From a virus, in the IMG/VR virus record IMGVR_UViG_3300022751_000039, positions 1 to 23,820 of that record: a stretch of 23,820 nucleotides of DNA; one strand, 5' to 3'. The notes below the pieces were generated by a model. That model saw nothing but the letters and a program-made list of their open reading frames with translations, was not told where the DNA came from and ran no database searches. Every line of letters starts with the position of its first letter. Positions within the stretch are counted from its first letter, which is position 1. This document shows positions 1 to 7,551 of the stretch, piece after piece. A program made the translations under genes and the position numbers.

Positions 1-148
1 GTTGGTTTATTTCTTCAACGGTGCCGAAGTCGTACCGGATAGCTACGATATTGCTGTCGTATGCCTGCAACTGCGCTATTAGCTTAGTGTTTACCCTTGA
101 AAATATCTCCGCAAATATATCAACAACGTTTTGAGGTATGATTGTCAT
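1..148 (-). CDS. Partial phage head/tail-module protein (N-terminal 49 residues)
   Basis: The ATG at 146-148 overlaps the stop of the preceding gene in an ATGA arrangement, and the frame stays open to base 1, so the gene continues beyond the window. The visible protein begins MTIIPQNVVDIFAEIF and has no motif I can assign. It lies downstream of the capsid and connector-candidate genes in the head operon, so a head-tail joining or tail role is likely by position only. The frame and the translational coupling are seen in the sequence; the function is inferred. Confidence 0.6.
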   Translation of the reverse strand, partial: MTIIPQNVVDIFAEIFSRVNTKLIAQLQAYDSNIVAIRYDFGTVEEINQ

Positions 149-654
149 ATGCCAAAACGGTTTTTAAGTTCAAATATCCACGGCGTTTTACCGCATAGTT
201 CACCAAATCCGTAGTGTGTGCCGCAATAAGCTATATAAGACGGATTATAATACTCGCCGTACAAATCAGTATTGGCATTGATAAACTCAACCACTTCCTG
301 ATTATTACAAACCATTTCGTTCCATCTGCTTACCATCTTGGTTACGGGGCTTACTATTGTAGCGTTCGCTGTATTAGCCTTACTTTCTCCGCTTCCTGTT
401 GTATCAGTTGCATTTTCGCTGGCATACCACCAATAGACATAACGTAAGCAACTCGGTTTTACCTTTGCCACCAACGCATCCCACGGCTCACCCGCTACTA
501 TTTCTCCTAATAGAACATCACCCAACAACTCCTTTAAGAGTTTTGGCTCGTACGTGTCAATATAGTGCTGAATGTTACCTGCAATTGGTTGCTGGCTCCT
601 ATTCGCTATATTAACCTCGTTTTGGTAGTCGCTGGGTGACGTTATTGATGCCAT
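145..654 (-). CDS. Putative head-tail connector / head completion protein
   Basis: This 169-residue protein is encoded third after the major capsid gene, the usual place for gp6-like head-tail connectors in HK97-type phages. Its N-terminal half is helical, with a leucine-rich segment around residues 38-52 (KLLKELLGDVLLGE) resembling the start of small connector proteins. The C-terminal third is rich in Tyr, Trp and Asn. There is no catalytic motif. It starts three bases after the stop of the signal-peptide gene and overlaps the next gene by ATGA. The connector assignment rests on gene order and general look; another minor head protein is possible. Confidence 0.5.
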   Translation of the reverse strand: MASITSPSDYQNEVNIANRSQQPIAGNIQHYIDTYEPKLLKELLGDVLLGEIVAGEPWDALVAKVKPSCLRYVYWWYASENATDTTGSGESKANTANATIVSPVTKMVSRWNEMVCNNQEVVEFINANTDLYGEYYNPSYIAYCGTHYGFGELCGKTPWIFELKNRFGI

Positions 655-657
655 TTT

Positions 658-1059
658 TTAGTACCCTCTATAAAGTAAATACTTCTTATGGGTGCTGTTT
701 TGCGTACCCGTTGGCGTGGTAATTATACGATAGTTCACATACTGATTAGATGTTAAAGCAACGCTATTTACTGCAGTTGCATCTGTCAATGTATATGAGT
801 TTAAAGTAGTCCACGCCTCGCTGCTTGATGCTGCTGTTATCTTGCCCTGCAAAACTATAGTGCCTGCAACCGTACCGCTATTTTTGATAATATCATATTT
901 AACGGTTATGCTCGGGCGTGCTTTAGTTATTGTAAAGCTGATAGTATCAGCGGTTGCGTTTGCCAACGTGCGGGTTGTGCCTATTTGACCTGCGTAATCC
1001 TGTGCATAGGTTACTGATCCTAATAAGCATAAAATTACGGCTATGATTAGCTTTTTCAT
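658..1059 (-). CDS. Secreted beta-rich protein within the head operon
   Basis: This 133-residue protein starts MKKLIIAVILCLLGSVTYAQ, a textbook Sec signal peptide: Lys-Lys n-region, hydrophobic core at residues 4-16 and likely cleavage after Ala19. The rest is Thr/Ser/Val-rich with alternating polar and hydrophobic residues, suggesting an Ig-like or other beta-sandwich domain. Its ATG overlaps the previous stop (ATGA) and is preceded by a strong AGGAGG seven bases upstream, unusual in this genome. Exported proteins are not expected between capsid and connector genes. It could be a surface-decorating protein, a host-envelope-targeted factor or a moron gene. Existence is well supported; role is unknown. 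Confidence 0.75.
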   Translation of the reverse strand: MKKLIIAVILCLLGSVTYAQDYAGQIGTTRTLANATADTISFTITKARPSITVKYDIIKNSGTVAGTIVLQGKITAASSSEAWTTLNSYTLTDATAVNSVALTSNQYVNYRIITTPTGTQNSTHKKYLLYRGY

Positions 1060-1274
1060 TTCTTTACCTCCTTGGCAATGCCTGCTTTTATTAAAGCTAA
1101 TCCCTTTACCTTATGTGGGCTTACAATTTTGCCCACCTTGTAGTGCTTGGTTGCCTTAACGATTTCAACGGTCAGCCTATCAGCATACTTAATTTTAGTT
1201 TTTGCTGTGGCGTTTGCTAATAGCATTGCTTTCGATGAGAAAGTTGCTACTTCTTTGGTTTCTTCTGTTGCCAT
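1056..1274 (-). CDS. Small basic head-operon protein, unknown function
   Basis: This protein has 72 residues and is Lys/Ala-rich. Residues 25-72 read like a small compact domain (IKYADRLTVEIVKATKHYKV, then KGLALIKAGIAKEVKK). The last segment resembles the 'G-x-A-x-x-L-I-x-x-G-x-A' pattern of short phage proteins encoded next to capsid genes that adopt SH3-like or winged folds. It lies 20 bases after the capsid stop and overlaps the following gene by ATGA. It may be a head decoration or completion protein, by position only. Confidence 0.6.
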   Translation of the reverse strand: MATEETKEVATFSSKAMLLANATAKTKIKYADRLTVEIVKATKHYKVGKIVSPHKVKGLALIKAGIAKEVKK

Positions 1275-1294
1275 TATTTTAATTTGTTAATTTA

Positions 1295-2545
1295 TTAAAC
1301 AATTGGTATCTCAATGTCAGTCAATACTGATGAGATTTGATCGTAAATGATTGAACCTGCATCGCTGGCCTTAATGTAAGTACCCATGAACGCCTCTAAT
1401 TTCTTAGAAACTAAGTTCTTTGAAAAGTCGTCGTTTTCGTAACCCTCAAAGTACTCAACGTTTTCAGCCATTACAAGGTTAAACTTCTTCAAATCACCTA
1501 CCAATATATCATCGGCATCCATTTTGTTAGTGAATTTAACCTCAACCTCGCCAACGTTTTTACCATCAGGTGTAACGAAAGGCGGAATTAAATAACGGCC
1601 TTCGTTGTCTTTAACGCCTGCCATTTTAGCCATCCATACCGTATTAAGAACGGCGGTAATTTTGCCTTTAAAGTTAGCTATACGAATTTGAGTAGCCATT
1701 GCCATGATAACATCATAGATGTTAGCAAAGGCATAGTATTCAGCAAGTCCGGCAGGCACAACAAACGCAGATGCTTTAGCAATAAGACCGTCAAACTCAT
1801 CGGCATCGGTAGTTTCGTTTCCTTCAAGAATTTTATCGTCAATCTTTTGCTCAACCAATTGGTTTGCGTGTTCTGCAAAATCGGTAACAACAGACGGCGC
1901 ATGGTTAATTAACCTACGGGTTTGTTTCCAACGCAATGCAACCTCTTTAGTGGTTTCCTTAGCGGTTACCCATTCGGCATCAGCAAGTGGTTTCAATGCC
2001 CCCTCTGCGATAAATTCAGCATCACCTTCCTCGTTTACCCGGTCAGAATACCATATATTCTCTGTTCCGGGTTGATTTTTAACTGTAATTAAATCCATGA
2101 AAATAGTATCGGGCTTTGGAACATGGCCGATTTCAGGGTCAATGTAGTTACCAAATAGCGGTGAAAAACCACCTGCAACGTTTGGTGTAACGTTAGCGGT
2201 TGTCATTAAAGCAGCGGCCTTAATAGTAGTTGTTTCGCTGAATGATGGCTCTTTGTACTTGTTTTCTGCAATACGTGCTTTTAACATAGTAACAACAGCC
2301 CCTTCTTTTGCCTGTCCATCTTTTTCTGACTTTTCCTTTAAGGAATTAAGCTGCTCAACTGCATCGTCGGCCTTCTTCTCTGCGGCTGTTACCTTTGTTT
2401 CAAGGTCGGTTTTAATTCCGATTACCGCTTCATCGATTTCTTTTTTGCGCTCGGCCTTTTCGTGTTCGGCTTTTGCTGTCATGTAAGCATCAACGGCATC
2501 GTCATCCATTTCGCTTAACTGTTTTTGTGTTTTGTACTTAAACAT
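1295..2545 (-). CDS. Major capsid protein, HK97 fold
   Basis: This 416-residue protein should form the icosahedral shell. Residues about 8-80 are charged and heptad-like (many Glu, Lys and Ala), matching the scaffolding delta domain of HK97-type capsids that the prohead protease removes. From about residue 115 the sequence has the family's N-arm and E-loop features (GGFSPLFGNYIDPEI, then a segment rich in charged and Gly residues) and a long P-domain region near 215-235 (FAEHANQLVEQKIDDKILEG). The adjacent upstream S78 protease gene and the portal and terminase genes confirm the context. The exact cleavage site cannot be fixed from sequence alone, but lies between the helical region and the arm, roughly residues 90-115. 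Confidence 0.9.
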   Translation of the reverse strand: MFKYKTQKQLSEMDDDAVDAYMTAKAEHEKAERKKEIDEAVIGIKTDLETKVTAAEKKADDAVEQLNSLKEKSEKDGQAKEGAVVTMLKARIAENKYKEPSFSETTTIKAAALMTTANVTPNVAGGFSPLFGNYIDPEIGHVPKPDTIFMDLITVKNQPGTENIWYSDRVNEEGDAEFIAEGALKPLADAEWVTAKETTKEVALRWKQTRRLINHAPSVVTDFAEHANQLVEQKIDDKILEGNETTDADEFDGLIAKASAFVVPAGLAEYYAFANIYDVIMAMATQIRIANFKGKITAVLNTVWMAKMAGVKDNEGRYLIPPFVTPDGKNVGEVEVKFTNKMDADDILVGDLKKFNLVMAENVEYFEGYENDDFSKNLVSKKLEAFMGTYIKASDAGSIIYDQISSVLTDIEIPIV

Positions 2546-2556
2546 TTGTTAAATGA

Positions 2557-3366
2557 TTAGTTGTAAATAATACGTTTCTTTCTCTCTGTAGGTGCTTCAT
2601 CAGCGGCCTTTTCCTCATTAAGTGCTTCATCAGCGGCTTTAGCTTCGGACGTGCTATATGTACCTGTATTTGGATTTGCGCCAAATAAAACGCAACTGTT
2701 TTCTAATATTTGTGATTCAACAACGGCAAAAAAGTATCCGTAAACATCAACTTTTTCTTTGTTTATAACGCTTGGATAATATTTATTCCAATTCTTTTTA
2801 TAGTCTTTATCTTCTTCTAACTCACTATCAAGGCAAAGAACAATAGTAATATATCGTAAACCTATAGAGTGCTGCTTAATCTGATTGTCTTTATAAAGCA
2901 GATATGTTTTTTTATCATACTCCTTTACGCAAATAAACCTCATCATTAAAGCCTGTGCTTTCTGAACATCGCTGGTAATGCCGAAATAAGATAAATCGAA
3001 ATTCTTTGTATAAAGTTCAGCGTTTTTTCCAATTATGCTATCAGTGGTATAAACATGGTTTTTTAATGGGTAAACGATTGATTTATCAGAAATTGTTTTA
3101 TTCCAATTATCCTTAATCATTACGTCCATGTAGCTATCGCACCAACCTGATAGATTAGCAATAGCATTTACCTCAATTTCGCCTTCAACAAGCGGCGATC
3201 CATCCTCTTTAACAGCCTGCTTTTCATTAACAGGCAAGCAACCCCAATCGTAAATGTCGCTCTCAATCGGCAATGACCTTTTTTGAGCAATGATTGTTTT
3301 TTCATTGCTTCGTAAATAAGCAAATGCCTCTGCTTTGGTGGCGTGTTTTGGGATTGCTACTCTCAT
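2557..3366 (-). CDS. Prohead maturation protease, S78 (HK97 gp4) type
   Basis: This 269-residue protein lies between portal and capsid genes. It shows the S78 signatures: the histidine motif YPLKNHVYTTDSIIG with candidate catalytic His104, the serine motif HSIGL with candidate Ser167, and the conserved end of the domain near 217-232 (ESQILENSCVLFGANPN). Its role would be to cut the capsid delta domain and itself during head maturation. After residue 235 comes an acidic/alanine-rich tail with a tandem near-repeat (KAADEALNE, KAADEAPTE), followed by a basic end. Its ATG overlaps the stop of the nested 32-residue ORF (ATGA). Confidence 0.85.
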   Translation of the reverse strand: MRVAIPKHATKAEAFAYLRSNEKTIIAQKRSLPIESDIYDWGCLPVNEKQAVKEDGSPLVEGEIEVNAIANLSGWCDSYMDVMIKDNWNKTISDKSIVYPLKNHVYTTDSIIGKNAELYTKNFDLSYFGITSDVQKAQALMMRFICVKEYDKKTYLLYKDNQIKQHSIGLRYITIVLCLDSELEEDKDYKKNWNKYYPSVINKEKVDVYGYFFAVVESQILENSCVLFGANPNTGTYSTSEAKAADEALNEEKAADEAPTERKKRIIYN

Positions 3367-3461
3367 TTTTTTACGATTTTACCCTGCTCTACAGCTTTTA
3401 TTTTAACCTCCAGTGCCTTTTTAGCTTCCTCAATGCACTTATCTTTGGCTTTTTTACTCAT
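3363..3461 (-). CDS. Nested 32-residue basic helical peptide between portal and protease
   Basis: This ORF starts at ATG 3459-3461, inside the last codons of the portal gene, and ends in TGA at 3363-3365, overlapping the protease ATG as ATGA. The peptide begins MSKKAKDKCIEEAKKALEV, is Lys-rich and looks like a single amphipathic helix. It bridges portal and protease with overlaps on both sides, as expected for translational coupling. It is either a genuine small protein or a coupling ORF that delivers ribosomes to the protease start. Confidence 0.55.
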   Translation of the reverse strand: MSKKAKDKCIEEAKKALEVKIKAVEQGKIVKK

Positions 3462-4632
3462 AATCGGCTAATTTAAGTTTATTTTCCTTTGCTAATATAG
3501 CGTTTTCTAATTTTAATTTAACAACGTTCTGCCGTTCGGTCTCAAAAACCTGATAGCATGCAAGGTGCTGCCACGTCATAAAGGTATCATCTATGTCTAA
3601 AACATTCTCAATAGCATCGGTTAAATCTTGTCCCTTAGGCTTCATACAGTACTCTATATGCCTAACTAAAGATTTTTCCTGATTCTCATAAGTACTGCCA
3701 CCTTTACCGCCAGTAACATAAGCCTCTAATATATCACGTGGTATGCCGTACATACTGCCAATGGCGTAATAGTCACTCCAGTAAGCCTCATCTAATTTAA
3801 GCGCAGCCATGTTGTCGGTGAAACGCTTAATGTCAATCATTGATTTATTGGCGTGTACTTGCTTACTCCCATTTACACTGCTTTCAATGGCAATCTTCTC
3901 GTCATCACCTAACGGCAATTCATTTACATTATTAGGGTCTTGCTTACCGCTAACCATCCATTTACCGCTGTAACGTACGTTAATATTTTTAGCGTCTAAG
4001 GCTTCCTCGCTATTAACGATAATCTTATATAGAGCATCAATCCTACTTATGCCTATATAGAAATTATCATTCATGCCGCTTGATAAATCATGCAGCGGAG
4101 TTATTTCTGATAGTGGAATATATTTAGCCTTGCCGTTTCCAAACTGATATTTAACAACCTCGCCCATAATATCCTTATAGGTAGCTTTTGTTAGTATCAA
4201 ATCCATCATTTTCTGAACGGTTGACGGCTTCCAATCAAGATTAGCAGGGTTTAGGAATTGCAATGTATTTTGATCATTAAACAAACGGCCACCAGTTTTC
4301 CATAGATAGGCAGTGCCCATCATATTCCAAAACATATAATCCCACTTAAATTGCGTCCAGTTTTGTTTGTAGTTAGGGGATTTGCGTAAGGTTTTTAGGT
4401 AATCTTCTTGGCTTTCTGTATTGATTTTACCTAAAGAAAAAAGGTCTGCATTGAGTGCAAACACCTTTAAACAGGCCGGGTTTGATAGGATAACTTTTAT
4501 TTTCTGCTGCGGTGTAAGCATAGTATTTTTAATACCTCTGCTGCTAAACATCCAATACATCCAGTCTTTGCCTGTATTATCGACGGATAAAGGTTGCGGA
4601 TTACCGAATGAAATATTAAAGTTAAATCCCAT
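3454..4632 (-). CDS. Phage portal protein, HK97/SPP1-like
   Basis: The 392-residue length fits the HK97-type portal family, and the gene sits between TerL and the protease gene. Its N-terminal region (WMYWMFSSRGIKN, then a helical segment near residues 40-65) and the central stretch with MMGTAYLWKTGGRLF and QFLNPANLDW fit the wing and clip regions of portals. The later IDIKRFTDNMAALKLDEAYW followed by GIPRDILEAYVTGG is the typical 'xxIAxxFGVPxxLL' block near the stem. The protein would form the dodecameric DNA entry ring at one capsid vertex and bind the terminase. Confidence 0.85.
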   Translation of the reverse strand: MGFNFNISFGNPQPLSVDNTGKDWMYWMFSSRGIKNTMLTPQQKIKVILSNPACLKVFALNADLFSLGKINTESQEDYLKTLRKSPNYKQNWTQFKWDYMFWNMMGTAYLWKTGGRLFNDQNTLQFLNPANLDWKPSTVQKMMDLILTKATYKDIMGEVVKYQFGNGKAKYIPLSEITPLHDLSSGMNDNFYIGISRIDALYKIIVNSEEALDAKNINVRYSGKWMVSGKQDPNNVNELPLGDDEKIAIESSVNGSKQVHANKSMIDIKRFTDNMAALKLDEAYWSDYYAIGSMYGIPRDILEAYVTGGKGGSTYENQEKSLVRHIEYCMKPKGQDLTDAIENVLDIDDTFMTWQHLACYQVFETERQNVVKLKLENAILAKENKLKLADYE

Positions 4633-4677
4633 ATTGAGGCTAAAAGTAATAATAATATTTCAAATCAAATATTTTTA

Positions 4678-4839
4678 TTAAAGGCTATCAGCCAACTCTA
4701 ATAAATATGATATTGTTTTTTCAGCATTTTTCTGAACTGGTAATTCGTCGATTGCTAAAAATTGTTCTGGTTTATCAATAGCTTCTTGATAATAAAGAGC
4801 CATAGCTTTTACTAATTGTTCTTTTGTGTAAGTTTTCAT
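4678..4839 (-). CDS. Small acidic helical protein (53 aa)
   Basis: The ATG at 4837-4839 opens a 53-residue frame, MKTYTKEQLVKAMALYYQEA onward, ending in a TAA at 4678-4680. It fills the gap between TerL and portal, in the same direction as both, 11 bases after the TerL stop. It is predicted helical, with two amphipathic helices separated by a Pro-containing turn, and has no recognised domain. The opening bases ATGAAAACTTA recur at two other gene starts in this window. It is likely real; function unknown. Confidence 0.6.
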   Translation of the reverse strand: MKTYTKEQLVKAMALYYQEAIDKPEQFLAIDELPVQKNAEKTISYLLELADSL

Positions 4840-4850
4840 AATTATTTAAT

Positions 4851-6218
4851 TTATATATTTTTTATGATGCCTTGCTGTCTTAAAAATTCCGCAACATAAC
4901 GTGCAGGGTCAATTAAGTGGTTAAAAGTATCTTCAGGTTCCTCTAAAACAACCCCATATCTATCCTCTTTACGGCTGTAGTTTTCTTGCTCCATTTCAAT
5001 ATTTAGGCTGCTTTCTGTGTAATAAACACGTAATGAGTTAAGCAAGTCTATGCCATCTATTATACTACCCGCTCCCTTAACGGCCGCAATGGCGTAATCA
5101 AAACCAGCAGAACGCAAAGCTAATATCTTTAGGGGTCTATTACTATCGCATACTGTAACCACATCCTTTGTTAAACCCAACTTATTGAAATACCACATTA
5201 TCAACCCCTCGTCAATCTTCATTATTTCAATAATTTGTGCAGGCGTTAGGCTACTCCTTATCTCATTCTCGCTTCTGTAATTCTTTTCATGTAAATATAA
5301 ACCTCCATCGTAATATTTAGCCTCTAACACGCCCATAGGGTCAACAGCCCCCCAGTCCACACCGTTGTACTTTTCAACATTCAGCGCATGGTAAACATGA
5401 TCAGGCACCTTAGTCCATTTAAATATTCTGTTAGGCTTTTCTGATTTAAGGCCGAGTCCATAGACTTGCCAATTGAATAGATTTGCGCTATTCTTAATCT
5501 CATTACTTATACAGCGTAATAATTCACGCTGTTGCTTATCGGTAAATTTTAACGGGTTGTTAGTAAAGTCGTATATCCTTGCTAAATCTTCGGTTATCAA
5601 ATTCGATTCAACTACCTGTGATGCCTTTATAGGTTGGTAGCTTAATATTTTTAACCGCTGTTCTTCAGGGCAAAATGGGTTGTCCCTGAAAGTGTTGTGC
5701 AATATTTTACAGCGTGGATCTTTCTTTATATCGTCTACCCAATGAGCCTGCTTGGGGTTCCAATCAATGAATACTATTTCTGTAGTACGCATATCAAGCT
5801 GGTCAAACGTTGCTCTACTGATATTATAAGGCTCGTTAAGCCATGTTATCTCACCCTGAAAACCATGAACTTTATTAGGCTCATCAGTTCCGCAAATTTC
5901 AATAGTGCATTTAGTAGGGAATGTAAATATTGAATCTGTTTTGTTTAATACTACCTCATTGAACCTTTTTAAATCAGGGTAGCATTTATTCATGTCATGC
6001 AATACAGTATCCTTGCAATCTTTTTTAGTGTCACGCCAAACAGATAGACGGCTGCGTGTATTTTCATACGCATAGTTATAAAACGCCTGTAGCAGCGACC
6101 TTGTTTTGCTTGATCTGCTGCTACCCTCTAAAACTATGTATTTGTATTTTTTTTTGCCGTCATCATCAACAGCATTCATTGCATCCCATATTTGCTCATA
6201 GACAATGGTAGCCTGCAT
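4851..6218 (-). CDS. terL: Terminase large subunit (TerL)
   Basis: This 455-residue packaging motor has an N-terminal ATPase with Walker A GSSRSSKT (residues 32-39), a Walker B-like strand with catalytic Glu (ITWLNE, about 124-129) and a coupling motif near residue 173 (LHNTFRDNP). The C-terminal RNase H-like nuclease has candidate metal ligands Asp288 (GVDWG), Asp358 (VCDSN) and Asp437 (HLIDPARY). It resembles the Terminase_3/PBSX group. The start codon overlaps the TerS stop by one base (TAATG). An A9 run on the coding strand (bases 6147-6155) near codons 22-24 is a possible slippage tract. Confidence 0.93.
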   Translation of the reverse strand: MQATIVYEQIWDAMNAVDDDGKKKYKYIVLEGSSRSSKTRSLLQAFYNYAYENTRSRLSVWRDTKKDCKDTVLHDMNKCYPDLKRFNEVVLNKTDSIFTFPTKCTIEICGTDEPNKVHGFQGEITWLNEPYNISRATFDQLDMRTTEIVFIDWNPKQAHWVDDIKKDPRCKILHNTFRDNPFCPEEQRLKILSYQPIKASQVVESNLITEDLARIYDFTNNPLKFTDKQQRELLRCISNEIKNSANLFNWQVYGLGLKSEKPNRIFKWTKVPDHVYHALNVEKYNGVDWGAVDPMGVLEAKYYDGGLYLHEKNYRSENEIRSSLTPAQIIEIMKIDEGLIMWYFNKLGLTKDVVTVCDSNRPLKILALRSAGFDYAIAAVKGAGSIIDGIDLLNSLRVYYTESSLNIEMEQENYSRKEDRYGVVLEEPEDTFNHLIDPARYVAEFLRQQGIIKNI

Positions 6219-6586
6219 TAGTCTTGTTCTTTAGGGCGAACGATTTCGACTTTCATGGTTTTATCGCTTGTGTCGGTGGTTTCTACCTGCTGCTTAGGCG
6301 CTCCGTAAGCAGAATTCATTAATGCTTCGTAAGATTTTACATCGCCTTTCATAGCCTGACCAGCTATCATTATTGTAGCAATTTCTTCCGTTGTTAACTT
6401 TTCTGCTATTTCAGGATGTGCAGCTTTTATATGTTCTACTGCTAAATCAGGCGCTATTGCAGTCATTTCCAACACTTTACGGGCAATAGTAGACCTACTG
6501 CGAGAACCTAAAGGCCTTCCGTTGCTATCTGGTTGATAATCAGACGAAAACCTCACTCCGAAACTGTGTCCTTCTTCAAATGGCAT
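6218..6586 (-). CDS. terS: Terminase small subunit (TerS) candidate
   Basis: This 122-residue protein lies directly upstream of TerL with a TAATG overlap. The N-terminal SNGRPLGSRSRSTIARKVLEM block (about residues 21-41) matches the basic leader seen in small terminase or terminase-associated proteins of Bacteroidota phages. The centre, TTEEIATIMIAGQAMKGDVKSYEALMNSAYG (split about residues 65-95), matches the helical repeat that follows. TerS recognises the packaging site and loads TerL. Assignment is by position and these blocks; no classical HTH is evident. Confidence 0.75.
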   Translation of the reverse strand: MPFEEGHSFGVRFSSDYQPDSNGRPLGSRSRSTIARKVLEMTAIAPDLAVEHIKAAHPEIAEKLTTEEIATIMIAGQAMKGDVKSYEALMNSAYGAPKQQVETTDTSDKTMKVEIVRPKEQD

Positions 6587-6627
6587 ATCGTTTTGCTATC
6601 GTTTTTACCCCAAACTTACACAAAATT

Positions 6628-6984
6628 TTATAAAGTCAAGGGGAAATTAAGGAATTCTTTTAATAAAGGTCGTATAAAGTCCTTAGCAGCTTCGCTACGA
6701 TCTTTTGGCACACGGAAGTTAATAGTTACCGTTTCAATCTTTTTAGTGGCGTAGGGAGCGCGTTTGGTACCGGGTTTGACGCCTCTGGGATTTCGTATAT
6801 AAGCAAACTTAAAATCATGTGCTTGTAAGTGGAAAACTAACGGCCTATTAAAAAAAGCTGTTTCCAAACATATAGCACCATTTTCAATATTTACAGTTCC
6901 ATTATAAACATTAGTGCCAACAATATCTATATTGTCACCTACCTTAATTACTTTGCCTAAACTGTCTTTAAATTCTGTTTTCAT
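6628..6984 (-). CDS. Hypothetical protein with N-terminal small beta-barrel-like region
   Basis: This 118-residue protein begins with FKDSLGKVIKVGDNIDI, a 'GxxIxxGDxV' pattern common to small SH3-like barrels such as those at the start of YopX-like phage proteins. A beta-rich stretch extends to about residue 66. A basic linker (GVKPGTKRAPYATKK) leads to a helical C-terminus. The ATG overlaps the upstream stop (ATGA). It belongs to the first genes after the promoter at 7493-7524. The YopX resemblance is weak and is offered only as a lead. Confidence 0.6.
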   Translation of the reverse strand: MKTEFKDSLGKVIKVGDNIDIVGTNVYNGTVNIENGAICLETAFFNRPLVFHLQAHDFKFAYIRNPRGVKPGTKRAPYATKKIETVTINFRVPKDRSEAAKDFIRPLLKEFLNFPLTL

Positions 6985-7229
6985 ACTGTTGGTAGTTTAA
7001 ATTTATGATCTCCTATTTTTAATAATTTATTAAACCCCCACTTATAGCAATCTCTATTATCTGCATCCTGAATTAAATCACGTTTGTCATGTTCCATTGA
7101 TTGCCATTTACTCCAACCCATTCCATAGCCATTAAAACCATAAACACGATAGAAATAATTAATGCCATTATTTGTGGCAACTTCGATGTGTTTACCGTAG
7201 GTATCTTCACCTGAATAATAAGTTTTCAT
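6981..7229 (-). CDS. Hypothetical Tyr/Trp-rich protein (82 aa)
   Basis: I chose the ATG at 7227-7229 (protein starting MKTYYSGEDTYGKH). It lies just after the upstream gene's stop, and its first bases, ATGAAAACTTA, match other starts here. A longer start at 7250 would add MAFGINY and overlap the upstream gene by 17 bases. The protein is aromatic and Gly-rich in the middle (FYRVYGFNGYGMGWSKW) with alternating strands, and ends in a basic segment. No family is recognised. It overlaps the next gene by ATGA. Confidence 0.6.
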   Translation of the reverse strand: MKTYYSGEDTYGKHIEVATNNGINYFYRVYGFNGYGMGWSKWQSMEHDKRDLIQDADNRDCYKWGFNKLLKIGDHKFKLPTV

Positions 7230-7233
7230 ATAA

Positions 7234-7461
7234 TTAATCCCAAAGGCCATTTTTAGCAGACCATAAATATTTAATTGATTTAACCTTAGTTTTTTTAGGT
7301 GTTAATTCTACTGCAAATACACCATTGTTATAAATAACAGTCCAGCAATCATTAACACAAACAACATCTTTAATGTCAGTTATAGAACATTTTTTTTGCT
7401 CCATAAATGCTAATTGAACCATTAACTCTAAACTTTCAAATTGTACTGCTTGGTTTTTCAT
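7234..7461 (-). CDS. Hypothetical protein, first gene of the packaging/head transcript (75 aa)
   Basis: This 75-residue protein is the first gene after the consensus promoter at 7493-7524, with a leader of roughly 25 bases. It has a helical N-terminus (residues 8-22) followed by beta-rich ITDIKDVVCVNDCWTVIYNNG and a basic KKTKVKS segment. No known domain is seen. First genes of late transcripts are often small regulators or virion accessory proteins, but nothing in the residues decides this. Confidence 0.6.
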   Translation of the reverse strand: MKNQAVQFESLELMVQLAFMEQKKCSITDIKDVVCVNDCWTVIYNNGVFAVELTPKKTKVKSIKYLWSAKNGLWD

Positions 7462-7492
7462 AATATTAATACCGTTTGTTTGTTTCGGTTAT

Positions 7493-7524
7493 CAAAGATA
7501 AAACATATATTTTAATTCTGCAAA
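7493..7524 (-). promoter_or_regulatory. Consensus Bacteroidota promoter for the packaging/head operon
   Basis: On the minus strand TTTG (7521-7524) is followed by a 20-base spacer and TATCTTTG (7493-7500). This matches the Bacteroides -33/-7 consensus TTTG-N19-21-TAnnTTTG exactly. It sits in the 90-bp gap between the VRR-NUC gene and the 75-residue gene, pointing towards TerS, TerL and the head genes. It is the only full match I found in this region, so it likely starts a separate late transcript. Confidence 0.75.
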
Positions 7525-7551
7525 TCTTTTTTAAAATAAATTCATCTTATC

